Source: Adineta vaga (lineage: Eukaryota > Rotifera). Taken from it: DNA of 64,000 nucleotides. The DNA lies in assembly GCA_021613535.1 (NCBI GenBank), contig CP075493.1, forward strand, positions 14,384,001 to 14,448,000, in the 5' to 3' direction. This document shows positions 48,420-59,840 of the stretch, in pieces; positions within the stretch are counted from its first letter, which is position 1, and the number at the start of each line of letters is the position of its first letter. Made by a program: the position numbers and the translations under genes. Below the pieces are notes generated by a model that saw nothing but the letters and a program-made list of their open reading frames with translations, was not told where the DNA came from and did no database searches.

Positions 48420-49379
48420 GTTAATACTGATCTAAAATGAGATCTTCTCTACACAATTGTAAAGTAATCGTACTGATGAAAAATGGGCTCCACTAGATTT
48501 TGTTGTCATCCAACATATACAACAAGTATAAGATAACCGATGGACTCTTTGGTCGCTTATCTCTACTGCTTGAAAAAACAAGACAAGGGGATGGTTCGAT
48601 TTATTCGTATAACACGGTGTTTATTATAATATGAGGTGAAGAAAGAAAGAAAGAAAATTTTGAGATAATATAATGCCTTGATATAAATAGTATATTGCAC
48701 TTTTTCTAAAGTAAAAATACAACAAAAAACGACATACACGAGTATCATGTAGAATAAAATGTTGAAGTTTCTCCATAAGAATCTATTTTTGCGACCACTC
48801 GCGTAATTATCTGCGTTCGTATGTTGGGTAGGCAATAAAATATTTGCTGATAAATACATTTGTAAAGAAAAATCGAAAAGATATCTCACATATTTGATTG
48901 TCAACACCATAGGTGAAATCATCAGTAAATATAAATGACAATGGATACATCAATCCACACATGTCTCGTTATACGCCTTGGCGGAGATATTCTCCAAAAT
49001 GGTTCAGTAAAACTTTCGCGACGGGGTTCGGCATAACAAGTATAATTTGGAAAAGTAAATGTTGTTGGATTTATAACAGGGAATGAAAATTCACTCGACC
49101 TGTAGTGCAGCTATGACTACAATTATTTTATGAAGAATTCTAATTTGATCACTTCTGATTCTTTGCTTATGTTGATTGATGAATTTATTTTTGAGAAAAA
49201 AATTAATCAGAACTTCAGAAAGTATATTGCGTTTTCTAATCTGACAATGTATAGACGGTGACCAAGTTGAAGATGTTTTGAGTGATCCTTGCAATTGAGA
49301 ACCATAAATCATAAGATGCTTTGGATTCTTTTCCTTGCATATGATCAAAACATTCACATAGAGTACTATTTTAGTCAAC
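48420..49379. other. Intergenic, no gene seen
   Basis: AT-rich upstream region of the alpha-glucosidase, with a gaaagaaagaaagaaa run near 48640. A GC-richer spot at about 48962-49030 (gcggagatattctccaaaat...) shares a gcggagata word with 49399, hinting at old repeats. Confidence 0.4.
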
Positions 49380-49910
49380 CGCTTTTATAAAATCACTAGC
49401 GGAGATACCCGCTGCAAAAACGACACAATTTACGTTTTTCATCTACAGCAGTGCTTTTCTTATCACCCACAGGACCTCTCCGTTCGTATTTATCTGTCGT
49501 GTATCAAAAAATCCTCACACCCTCCTTTTCCGCCCTGACTTAGTTAGTGTAATCTTTCAGGTCGTCACTCAGCATACGTTACCTGTCTTCCACACGTCTT
49601 TCTCCTCCGTACTGAGATCCTTCCTATATCCCTTTTGGCGTCATGCACCAGGTCTTTTTTTCAAAACTTCGTATCTCTTCATTCGTTCTTTCCTACTGAT
49701 CTTGTCTCGCTATGCATACGATATACAGCTCTGCTCCTTTTAAATCCACTCCTACTGTCCCGCTGCAAGTCATTCTTTACTTTATAAACTTCACTTCTAC
49801 TCTATACAGGTAGAGTAGTTATTTCGCTCCAGATTCAGTTTTTTTGAGAACCCAACCCACGCTTTGTAGTTGTCTATCCTAGATGCAGACACCCACACAT
49901 ACCCCCATTT
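49380..49910. repeat. GC-rich, pyrimidine-rich inserted block
   Basis: About 530 bp clearly richer in G+C and in C+T on this strand than anything nearby, with stops in all frames and no gene. It sits immediately left of repeat copies and probably belongs to an old mobile element, but no terminal repeats or coding remnant are seen. Confidence 0.45.
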
Positions 49911-50125
49911 CTATATGCCATCTTGAGAGCGAAATTTCACACACGCCGCCACCCCGTCCCTTGATGGCCATTCTAACCCCTTGTCGACCTTCCTCTGGAT
50001 CGAGAGAAGCATTGTGGAAAGTTTGGTGACGTTAGCTGTTCCAGGGAACGTACGCATAACGAACAAACTTTCTTCTTTATATATATATATACATAGATAG
50101 ATAGATAGATAGATATAGATTAAAG
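49911..50125 (+). repeat. Dispersed palindrome-bearing repeat, copy 1
   Basis: It contains the shared blocks gcgaaatttcac, gatggccattctaacccc, tgtcgacctt, gaagcattgtggaaagtttgg, tgacgttagct, cataacgaacaaac, aaactttctt and a terminal (TA)n tract, followed by a GATA microsatellite (about 50093-50117). The same ordered blocks occur in copies at 50440-50705 and 55648-55880. Confidence 0.7.
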
Positions 50126-50234
50126 AACCTTTAATTGTCACATTTATTGCAAGAAATAAATAGTCTCAAATAAAAAAACCTCAAAACTGGAGCACATTCT
50201 GTAAGTTTCTACCAAAATAACGACAATTGAAATT

Positions 50235-50300
50235 CAATACGACTTGGGTGAAATTTCACCCAGACACCGATTCCCACCCTCAAATCAATATATTTTGATA
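50235..50300 (+). repeat. Dispersed repeat, partial copy 2 with perfect palindrome
   Basis: The 16-base perfect palindrome GGGTGAAATTTCACCC lies at 50246-50261, followed by a CCCACCCTC-type stretch as in the other copies. The remainder of the unit is missing or diverged. Confidence 0.6.
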
Positions 50301-50439
50301 CGGAACGTGTAAATTATCGTAGATGTGCGCTCAGACGGCCTGCGGCCGCCTTCGCTATCAATTATTTAAAGTTTTTGAAATGCTGTAATCCTATTGGTCA
50401 GTTTCATAGATTGCCCGTAGGAAGCGTAGAATTCTTTTT

Positions 50440-50705
50440 TTTTAAAACAAAGTAAATGTCGACCTTCCCGTGGGCCTAGAGAAGCATTGTGGAAAGTTTG
50501 GGAATGTTAGCTATCATTGAACTGCCTGGGTGAAATTTCACCCACGCTCCCCACCCTCACCCCCTGATGACCATTCTAACCCTATGTCGACCTTTCCTAG
50601 GACCTAAGGAAGCATCGTAGAAAGTTTGGTGACGATAGCTATTACAGGGACTGAATGCATAGCGAACAAACAGACAGACAAACTTTCATTTTTATATATA
50701 TAGAT
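50440..50705 (+). repeat. Dispersed palindrome-bearing repeat, copy 3 (longest)
   Basis: It has two rounds of the tgtcgacctt...gaagcat...gaaagtttgg block around a central palindrome GGGTGAAATTTCACCC (50528-50543). It then has the gaccattctaacc, agctattacaggga, catagcgaacaaac and cagacagacaaactttc blocks and ends in tatatatatag. The internal doubling suggests a tandem or dimeric unit. Confidence 0.7.
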
Positions 50706-50843
50706 TCAAGACAAACAATGATAAATGTCATGCGAAGTATGATGAAGAAACTTTAAATGATAGTCATAAAGTTCTTGAAGATTTATTGAAATATTTCCGA
50801 TGTTAATATAAAGAATAACAATAAAATGATGATGTCATAAAAG

Positions 50844-52090
50844 TTAAAAGAAAACAGTAATTCGTGGATTTGTTGCAAAAATTGCTTTCAAACGTGCGAC
50901 TTCAGCTGGTGTTATTGGATTTCTTTCCAAAGATAAAAATCGTAATTTCTCCATTTTTACTAACACTTCGGCGGGTACAGTAGTTAACTTATTATTATAT
51001 AAAGTGAGTGATTCTAAACTATTCGATAGAGAGGTGACTGTTTCTGGCAGAGTTGTAATATTATTAGATCCCAAAAATAGAATTTTAAGAGGAGGTCTCA
51101 TTTGAAAAAGTGTTGACACATCAGCAATCAAATTATTACTCATATATAAAGTTGATAAGTTCTTATTTAGTAGAATTTGACTTGGAATTTCTCGGAATTG
51201 GTTAAGATTGAAAGAAAGTTTGTCGAAGTTTTTCGAAAAGTTCTGAGGTAAAGAAGAGAGTTCATTATTATCTAAATTGAGTTGACGTAATGCAGTGAGC
51301 TGTGTAAACTCCCAGGGAAATTCTTTTAATTTATCTGCATAAACAGTCAAACTAACTAATTGTGTTAAAGCTAAAAACTGATCTAAAGATGATAGATGTG
51401 TAATGTCAATCGTTAAACTTCTTAGTGAAGGATTCAAACGTTTGAAAAAATCCTCTGGAATCGAAGAATAAGTACTACGACGAAACAAGATCAGAGTTTC
51501 TAAAGGTATAAGAACAAGAAATCCCGGAATATTTTCTAAAGGCGCATCTACAAACAAATATTGAAGTTTGCGCAAGATACCAAAATAACCTGGTAAAGCT
51601 GTTATTTCATCTGCTTTGAATGTCATTGATTGTAACATTTTCAATTGACCAATTCCTGCTGTCATTCTGTTTCCAGCGATATTTAAATTTAATTTTGTTA
51701 AATTTGTCAATTCACTAATTTCTACTGGCACGGGCCATGCAGTTCTACTGTGAATTTCTAGACTTCGAAGATGTATCAGACAATACACTTGTAAAGATTC
51801 AGTTGTGTAAGTTAAATAGAGAGAAGTAACTTGCTTTTGTTGATTAATCCATGCACAATCAGAAGTTGGACAAGCATGTCCTTCATTGACCACAGATACT
51901 TTCGAAGGTAATGACTTAATTACGTCAAGATCATTGGAATATGGCCGACAACTTACAGGAGTTGGATCCACACTTGCAACACTTTCTCCTAAAATAATGA
52001 TAAGAACATGAAAGATAAAATATTTCTCTCTATCTTAACACCTTCAATTTGATAAACCAATAGTAATATCGCTAACACAATTTTTATCAT
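50844..52090 (-). CDS. Secreted leucine-rich repeat protein
   Basis: Exon 1 52090-52042 encodes the signal peptide (MIKIVLAILLLVYQIEG); exon 2 51988-50844 the rest; 53 bp intron; 397 residues. A Cys-containing N-cap (PVSCRPY...HACPTSDCAWI) is followed by about twelve leucine-rich repeats of the short L-x-x-L-x-L-x-x-N-x-L-x-x-L-P type, for example ALRQLNLDNNELSSLP, TLYMSNNLIADV and ILFLGSNNITTLP, ending ERNPITPAEVARLK. The P-rich repeat style resembles bacterial or plant-type LRRs and bdelloid secreted LRR proteins. There is no transmembrane segment or kinase. It is a probable extracellular recognition or matrix protein; partner unknown. It looks intact. Confidence 0.85.
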
Positions 52091-52528
52091 GATTTTATTT
52101 TTTAGTAGAATGGTACTTACAGATTACTGCATCTTTATTTTTATAGGAACGTGAGAAGTGCTTGTTATTGATGCTATTAATTGATAAATACAATCTCTTG
52201 GATTAGTCATTTGATATACTATTCAATTATTTTTCTTTCATCATGAAACAATATTTATGTGACGAAGCTAAATATCTTGTAGATGCGAAGAAAAAGAAGT
52301 CGAAAATATCATCAGATTTCTCAATGATTTATAGTCACGTCGTATTTATATTTCACATTAAATATGTTACCTTTTTCTCGATAGGCAAATCAGATAGATA
52401 AAAAGAAAAAGAAAAACAACAACAAATGTCGACCTTGTATAAGTAATAAATGAATCATGTGACAAAAACAAAAACAAACTATAATACATTGATAATTATA
52501 CACATCAAATGTATTTCTGATCATTTGA
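52091..52528. other. Divergent upstream region, no gene seen
   Basis: AT-rich spacer between the LRR gene and the dynamin-like pseudogene; no motif assigned. Confidence 0.5.
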
Positions 52529-52573
52529 TTGAAGGTAAGTAAAAGGATCTTTTACTCTTATTCACACAAGATT

Positions 52574-54709
52574 ATGTCTTGGAAAGGAAAACTAAGCGGT
52601 ACATCAGGAGATAAATCATCTTCATCGAATACTGGAGGAACAACTCTTCCTGAACCATTAGCTCCTATTGAACTAGAAGGAAATCCTAATTCTACGCCAT
52701 CATCCTCTTTCTCAGTTCGTCAATTGAGATCAGTTGCTTCGTTTGCAGCATTGAGTTCATCAGCTCAACAATGGTCTTACCATAGAGGAGCACAATCTGC
52801 TGAGACAACTACCAAACAAATTGAAGCTGATATGCGAGAAGTGAGAAATATTATTGCAAACTATGCTTTAGAACCATTGGAAATCTTACATCTCGGTAAA
52901 TTGATTAAAAAAAACAAACGTATCTTGATTCTCTTATTTGTGATGCTTTTGTTTAGTGGATCGATGGATTCAACAACTTCTTTATGAATTTCTTCAACAA
53001 CGTGATCATTTCAAACATCAATTAGGTGAAATTCGGTCTAAACAAGAATTATCCAATACACAAATATGATGAAAATGAACGAATGCGAGAAATCTATAAC
53101 GGATATAGAGACTTAGAAAAAGTTCGTGATGGTATTCTTTCACAAGAATCATTCGAAGAATTAAATCATTTTCTCGGACAAATCAATGATACTAATTTAA
53201 ATGAAATGAAAGAAAAATTTCGTTCATTAATTGAAGATTTTGCTCTCTCTGGATATGATTGATCGAGAAGTGAATTCGAGTAATTATGATAATCCTATCA
53301 TTGATATGAAGGACAAATTATTACATTTAAAAAAATCAAATGAAAAAGAATTTCATACGATTTGTATTGTTGGATTGGAAAAAGCAGGAAAATCAACATT
53401 TATAAATGCACTTCTTGGTTATGAACTTCTCGATGTTCCTGGTTTCGATTCACCGATCAAAGAACATCGTGATGCTGGTCTTGAAGCTATCAAATTAGCT
53501 GATGCATTTTTTTTCCTAACAAATGGTCAACAACCAAGTCTAACTGGTCCACAAATTGATTTACTTCAAGAAATTCAACAAAATCATTTCGAAGCTATGC
53601 AACGTGCTTTTGGAATCATTACAAAACTTGATCTTTGTCAAACGGCATCAATATATCAAGAACATTATGATAAAACATTTGCGAAATTAATTGAAAAATG
53701 TTTTAAATCCGATCGTATTTATGCTACGTGTTTACGAATGGAAATTCTCAATGAAAATTCTGAATAATTTCATGTTATTACTCGAAAATTAGAAAAGTTT
53801 GGTGATAATTTAATTCATGGATTTGAACGATGTAAAAATGGTCTAAATCAATTTATTGAATATGATTTACCTAAAACACATTTAAAACAATTAATAGATC
53901 TTGGTAAAATGAAATTAATTCGATTTGTTAATGAACGAATCGATAAAATCAAAGAAAAACAAATTCTACCGGAAAATCTTTCAACAAAATCAATTGATGA
54001 ATATCTTTCACAGAAACATATGGAAAATTGGGATCGAATTTATTCTCAAGATATTTTTCAACCAGTTTTTGATCAAGCCAATTATTGGCATACAATGATA
54101 ATAACAAGAGAACGTGCTTTGTTTATTGATGATATTAAACAAAAATTTCATGATACATTTTTTGATTTAACAAAAGAATTTATTCAACGAAAATTTCCAA
54201 TTGAACAATTAGTTTTCGAAACGTATGGTGCATCGAAATTGCAATTAAATATTCATCCAATTGATGATCAAATACGAGAAAAATTATGTTTTGATTTAAA
54301 AAATCTTGTCAATTCAACATCAAATATTCTTGCAGAATATTTATATTATAAATATATTTGTGAATTAGAAAATATTCTTTATAAAATTTCATCACAATTG
54401 AAAGATTTTTATCAAATGAAATTAACTTTAGATAAATGTATTTATGAAACACATGTATTAGTTTTACGTGTTTGTCGACCAGTAATTATTGCAACTTTAA
54501 GATATTCTTATTTAGATTTATCTGTGAAACAAGATGCAGTCAATGAATTGATTTATATTGCACCAATTGTAGCATTTAATATTGCAAATATTCCAAATCA
54601 AGATGATAATGGTGAATTACTTGGTTCACAAATACTTGCATCAGCAGAAGCATTAGCTGATAGAAGTGAAATGACAACATCGATTATTAAAACACTTTTT
54701 AAGAAATAA
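52574..54709 (+). pseudogene. Dynamin-like GTPase pseudogene
   Basis: It begins MSWKGKLSGTSGDKSS at 52574. Helical segments then run through three frames between 52900 and 53270: frameshift near 52925, TAG at about 52955, TGA at 53067 in the QQLLYEFLQQRDHF frame, and TGA at 53260. The GTPase has P-loop GLEKAGKSTFINALLGYELL, but the next residues are DVPGFDSP. The G2/switch I segment, normally some 30-50 residues between G1 and G3, is deleted. G4 is T-K-L-D. TAA at 53765 interrupts the stalk, which then continues in the same frame to 54709 (FERCKNGLNQFIEYDLP; SIDEYLSQKHMENWD). With G2 gone it cannot hydrolyse GTP normally. The long open 3' part suggests fairly recent loss. Confidence 0.8.
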
Positions 54710-55245
54710 CTATATATATACTATCAACGATATCTTTTTCTTTTCATTATCTTTAGTTATATGCTTTTCTAATTAAGAAAAATAAGTATAAACGCAAGAT
54801 ATTATATCGAGCGGACAAAATCGAACACCTGCATATCAAATGTAAGAACAAGTTAGATACGTAAGCAAGCATCGAGAATTGTTGTTCGTGTTGATAAAAG
54901 TGTTTGAGAGAGTGATGATCATATTCATTTTGAAATGCTCCCTTAAAAGTGGATAGACATTATCAAAAGAATAAATGTACATTTGTTTTCTTATTCAGTA
55001 TTTTGATTTTATAAACAAGAATGAAAGATTTTTGTTCCAAGTAAAATTCAATCTAAAGTATATGTTTTTATGAACTTTTATAAATAACTCTATCTATACA
55101 AATAATGGTCATTTTTCTTTTCGTTCTCTTCTGTAAACACGTGTTTTAAACAATAGAGAGGAAAACAATAACGATTATTTGTTTCTCTTTATGTGATAGT
55201 CGATAAGTCTAATTCAGTTTGCATTTCAAATTTCGAAATATCTCG
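54710..55245. other. Intergenic, no gene seen
   Basis: AT-rich spacer between the dynamin-like pseudogene and the next plus-strand gene; no motif assigned. Confidence 0.5.
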
Positions 55246-55646
55246 ATGAAGACAAAATGGTTTCGATGTGGTCGGTTGATCGTTACCCGAAATGGTACAA
55301 TCGAACAACTTGCGCTTCAACGAGACGATGGTAGTCGATACTGTAAATGGTACAGTAAGAAAATGACATTAGAAGAAGTTCAACGTGAAATTCTTCAAGT
55401 GTATGGCTTAGGTAAATTATTAATTAGCTATATATGATCATATTTTATTGATTGATTCTTATAGGTAATTCAATAACTCGTACATCATTATATAATTATA
55501 AAAAAGAACCAATAAATTTTGAAAAATATAAAACATTTTATCAATATATGGATATACATGTCCAGCTTGAAATCGATATTCAATTGAACAAACAAGTTTC
55601 AATTGAATTCAAGTTTCAAGTTCGACACTACTGTAGTTTTCTTGAT
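55246..55646 (+). CDS. Unknown small protein interrupted or ended by a repeat
   Basis: Exons 55246-55411 and 55465 to about 55646, 53 bp intron. It reads MKTKWFRCGRLIVTRNG, then a polar segment (DDGSRYCKWYSKKMTLEEVQREIL), and in exon 2 a strand/helix mixture with a run of Q-L-E-I-D-I-Q-L. No known domain. The frame enters a copy of the dispersed repeat at about 55648, where a GT-AAG at 55647 could be a donor site. The natural 3' end is therefore lost, or lies beyond the repeat at a site I cannot identify. Possibly a truncated gene. Confidence 0.45.
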
Positions 55647-55647
55647 G

Positions 55648-55880
55648 TAAGAAAGCATGATAGAAAGTTCCGTGACGTTAGCTATCACAGAACTGTCTGA
55701 GTGTGATTTCACCCACGCTCCGTCTCCACCCCAACCATCATTACATCCATTCGTCGACCTTTCTTGGGACCTAGGGAAGCATCGTGGAAAATTTGGTGAT
55801 TGTAGCTATTACAGAGACCGAATGCATAACGAACAGACAGACAGACAAACTTTCTTCTGTATATATATATATAGATTTTA
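55648..55880 (+). repeat. Dispersed palindrome-bearing repeat, copy 4
   Basis: Shared blocks in order: gaaagcatgatagaaagttcc, gtgacgttagctatcacag, degenerate palindrome gtgtgatttcacccacgctcc, catttcgtcgaccttt-like, gaagcatcgtgg, agctattacagagacc, cataacgaac, cagacagacagacaaactttc and a terminal (TA)n. It lies 5 kb from copies 1-3, so it is a dispersed family. Confidence 0.7.
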
Positions 55881-56439
55881 AATAAGCACGTTGACTTATT
55901 TTATCAATTACAGTTAATGTTTCGTCATTATTAGGAAAGAAAATAACTTGTTCAGGAAAAAAGGATTGGAATGATTGAATGAAATATTGATGAAATATCA
56001 AAATAAACGTTTACACGATCACTCCTGAAGATGCAATGTCAATTATTACTAAGCTTTGCTACATAGGTTTCTTCTCAATGTTTCCATCGATGTTCAAAGA
56101 TGAAAAAGATCAATCGTAGCCTTACCGAATTATGAAAGAAATTCCAATATCTATACATCATTATATAAGAATCCGAAGATTAAAACCAAACATCTGAAAA
56201 AAAAGTTAATTGAAAAATATCGACCAACGATCTGAGTTCATTACGAAGGCAATCTTGGCCTTGTTGTACTATACTATAAGGATACCTTTGCTGAAATCCA
56301 AGTTTGAGATTAACTGCTCTTATTTTTTGAAGTACATACAACACTCGGATTTATAACATAAATCATCACAATAGTAAACATACTCTTATTCTCGTTCTCA
56401 TAAAGTTCATTCTTTTGAATGACTATTACAGTTTTGATC
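55881..56439. other. Intergenic, no gene seen
   Basis: AT-rich. No gene; an acceptor-like ...caattacag at about 55912 might be where the interrupted gene once continued, but no coding frame follows. Confidence 0.4.
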
Positions 56440-57860
56440 GTCGATCATGAAGCATTTCTTAATAAATCTCATTAATCCATTCAAATCCATGTTGTAATTC
56501 ATATTCACCTACTAGCAAGTTTATCAGCATTGACAACATCATATTTTTCCATCATTTTTTCTGTTTCTTCAAAAATTCGTTCATTCAACTTCATCCATCG
56601 TTGATGAATAGTTCGAGCAAGTTGTTTCTATTGAGGATATTGAATTAAACTTCGATAGACAATAAATTGAAGCGGTGCCCATCCATTTGGATAATCCCAT
56701 TGTTGTTTACTATATTTTGCTATTGTTGTTACAAGACCACCATCATATAAAAATAAAGATTCAATGTGTTCAACCACCGATTTCATTTGATCATTTGTTT
56801 AAATTTTAAACAACCTTGAAAATAAACTAGCTAAATTCATATGATTAGTTTATTTCTTTTGAATAAAATTATAATCTGGAAAAAATTTTAATTTATCCGA
56901 CCACATATATCTTCTTATTGCTATGATAACGACATTGTGCTTCAATTGTTTTACCTAAAATTAATTCTAAATGATATAATAAACAATTAAGATCTATTAG
57001 AGGAATATTTGTAATAATAATTGTTGGTCAATCAGTTTCATCTTTTAACCAACGTGAACTAAAGTCCCATTCACATTCACCAGCTGCTGTTAAATCAATA
57101 TAAACATTTGGATTTTTGATTTTTTACCTGTTTGAATATTTTCAATAAATGATTCTGGTCTTGGTTTATTTCTATTTTTAACATAATAACGATTTAAAAT
57201 AGTTCCATCATCTTATTTAATGGATCTTTTTTGTCATCCAAAACTGATATTCAATTTCTAATTCATTTTTATATCTTTCTGTTTCTCCTAATAATTCCGT
57301 CATTAAGGAAAAAAATGGTGGTTGACTTTGTTCAATATAATAAGATCGATTTCCACCTGGAATATGACCAATTGTTCGAATTAAATAAGCAAAATTTTTC
57401 TAACATATTATTTGCTAATTCAATTTTATTTGATCAAATTAAACCTAATATAGTAAAATAAGTATGCCAATAATAAAACTCTCTAAAACGACCACCTGGA
57501 ATGACAAGTGGATACGGAATTTCAATTAATGATGAATAATTTTCTTTTGTTATTGTTCGTGTTAATAAAGACCAAAGACAATAACAATATTCTTCGATTG
57601 AACATTTTTCAATCATAATATCGATTGAAGTTGGAATTATAAAATGCTCAGAAATAAATGAAGAAAGATTAAATGTTGATTTGATTTTTTCTTCATCATA
57701 TTTTTCAAGAATTCCATTGGGTATTAATTGTCGTGGAATTACATCACAGAACGTTTTAGAATCAGGAAATATTCGTGGTAATTAAATATCTTCAAATAAT
57801 TCTTCATAAATTTCATTGGGTGATTGAATCATTAATGAATTAAATAAAGAAATTTTTTTG
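56440..57860 (-). pseudogene. Trehalase (GH37) pseudogene
   Basis: Minus-strand order N to C: PNGILEKYDEEKIKS, VIPGGRFREFYYWHTYF (the trehalase signature P-G-G-R-F-x-E-x-Y-x-W-D-x-Y with the Asp changed to His), then broken middle pieces (AAGECEWDFSSRWL for the A-x-E-S-G-W-D-F-S-S-R-W block), and C-terminal QWDYPNGWAPLQFIVYRSL with TAG in frame near 56630, followed by EKMMEKYDVVNADKL and GEYELQHGFEWINE after a frame slip. Trehalase splits trehalose to glucose. The signature change, several stops and missing pieces show that this copy is dead. Confidence 0.8.
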
Positions 57861-58910
57861 CTTAAAGTTTTAGAAAAGAACAGAGTAAGTCATCTAAAAT
57901 ATGGTATGTAAGAATAAGAAAGATTAATAATACCGTTAATATTATGACAGATAAGTGAAATGATATCAACGAAAGATAACAACGTCATACTCACATTTAA
58001 CTCGATGATACGAATCGTAAAAAAAAACATAATCGAAGCATTATTACGTTTATTCCCATGTGTCAAACACCTTGTCATACAGAATTACATCTTAAGCTTA
58101 TCTTTGATTCAATCATCGTCGTCATCTATAGAGATAATCATTTATGATCATTGACAATTAATTTGTCAAATGACATGACGACTTACATATGATAATCTTA
58201 CTTGTCGAGTTTTCCATTTACTTAAATAACACGAGTCAAATGACATTCATTGGTAGATTGGATCAAAGGTAATTATTTTCAGCGATTTTCTTTTTCTCGA
58301 ATTCTCGTTTCATGGTAGTATTTGTTTTAAATTCGATATTTGATAATGATTGGTTATGTTCTCTTAAACATAAATTCTTCAAACTTATGTCTCAAGATTT
58401 TCCTATTCTCAATAAATTGTAATATAAAAGTCAACAACAAAAAATGAAGCAACATTGATTTACATTGATTATTTTTCTCATCTCATTCATCTCAATCTAG
58501 TTAAAAAGTGTCGTCTAATCAATAAAAATATAATCAAATTATATATAAGATTTTTTCTCGGAAAATTTGTCATGCATTCTTTAAATGTAAACTAAATATT
58601 TTTCTTTCCACGTTTACTGTTAACTTATTTGACTTTATGATAGAAAGAAATTTATTCACATCCGGATTCTTGATTATATACTTGTTAAATTAAAAGCTAA
58701 ACAATTATAGGTTATCTTGAACATCAAAACAAACCGTCTCAAACGAGGTTTAACAAAAACTAATATGTAACTTTGACTTCTTTCATGAATAGTTTTATTC
58801 GAGAGCATAACAAAACTTTTCATGCTCTAAATGAATACTTTTTAAATAAAAAAAATCCTAATATATGTTTCAGAATAATAATGTTCGGCTAAATAGAGAA
58901 TAAAAAATGT
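57861..58910. other. Intergenic, possible F-box-type trace
   Basis: Mostly empty. At 57960-58150 a short plus-strand stretch (IIEALLRLFPCVKHLVIQNYI) resembles the leucine-rich part of bdelloid F-box proteins, but it is isolated and short. Confidence 0.35.
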
Positions 58911-59110
58911 TTAATAAAGCGCCCGCAACGCTTTAATAATGATATTCTGTGTAGGATTATTAACCATTCGATTGAACACATCGTAGATTGAATTGATAGA
59001 AATATCATCATCATCATTTGTTTCAGTTAGTTTACTTCCAATTCGTGCAACATTTTCAATAAATTTAAACATCGAATCACGAATGATTTTATAATCTTTC
59101 TCGACTAAAA
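58911..59110 (-). other. Orphan last exon next to a MITE
   Basis: After an acceptor-like tgttttag at about 59103-59111, a minus-strand frame of about 65 codons runs to a stop at 58911 (VEKDYKIIRDSMFKFIENVARIG...NIIIKALRALY). It looks like the C-terminal exon of a gene whose upstream part has been displaced by the adjoining mobile element. No family recognised. Confidence 0.35.
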
Positions 59111-59840
59111 CAGTAGTGTCAAACTCGAAAGTTGAATTCAACTATTCACTTATTCAGTTACTCGACTATTCAGTAATAGACGGCGTGCGCAAGAGTCAGC
59201 GTAGGCCACACTAGGACTCACCCCACACATCCATCTATTTGCACCACGAGCATCCTCAGACTACTGGTACCCCGCTGCACGCTCCCATATAATGGTCTTT
59301 TAAATTTCAATTAGAATTTTAACGAAAAAAATGAATCTTAGTTAAAACTGAAATGGGAGGACTAGCGGATTTAAGAAAACACACATTTTTGTAACTCATT
59401 ATATAAAATGTTTTGTCTATAGTCTCTATTAACATGATAAGTTACGATAATTAAGAACACTAGGAGGACTAGGGGGACTAGAAGGAGTTACCATATTCAG
59501 AACATCAAAGCGATATCACGTATACATGTATGGATTCTTTTGATTGAAACCTTCAAAGATGCGAACTATCTCGCAATTTTCTTAGTCTCCTTAGTCCTCC
59601 TAGTCCACCTAGTCCTCCTAGTTCTCTTAGTTCTCTTAGTCCTCCATATTGAGGTTGTGGGAAGGGTGTGGCGGGGGTATTAGCATATTGAGGGTGCAGG
59701 GGTGTGTGGTGGGGGTATTAGTATATTGAGGGTGCGGGGAGGGTGTTGGCGGTGTAATGGAATAACTGAACAGTTGCATAAATAGGTAACTAAATAGTTG
59801 AATACTTGAGTTCTAGTTTTGAGCACTATACTACGGGTAT
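59111..59840. mobile_element. MITE-like element with degenerate ~70 bp terminal inverted repeats (hAT-like ends)
   Basis: The left end (CAGTAGTGTCAAACTC..., then TATTCACTTATTCAGTTACT) and the reverse complement of the right end (AGTATAGTGCTCAAAAC..., then CAACTATTTAGTTACCTATT and CTGTTCAGTTATT) align through about 70 bp. The CAGTAGTGTCAAAC start is typical of hAT termini. The interior is non-coding, GC-rich in places, with an AGGAGGACTAG / CTAGTCCTCCT inverted minisatellite (59338-59480 against 59577-59645) and two copies of a GGGGGTATTAG(C/T)ATATTGAGGGTGC unit near 59675-59740. No clear 8 bp target duplication was found. Confidence 0.6.

Noticed and set aside
50092-50125. CRISPR-like array
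   Set aside because: It is a simple GATA/TA microsatellite with no spacers; the genome is eukaryotic.
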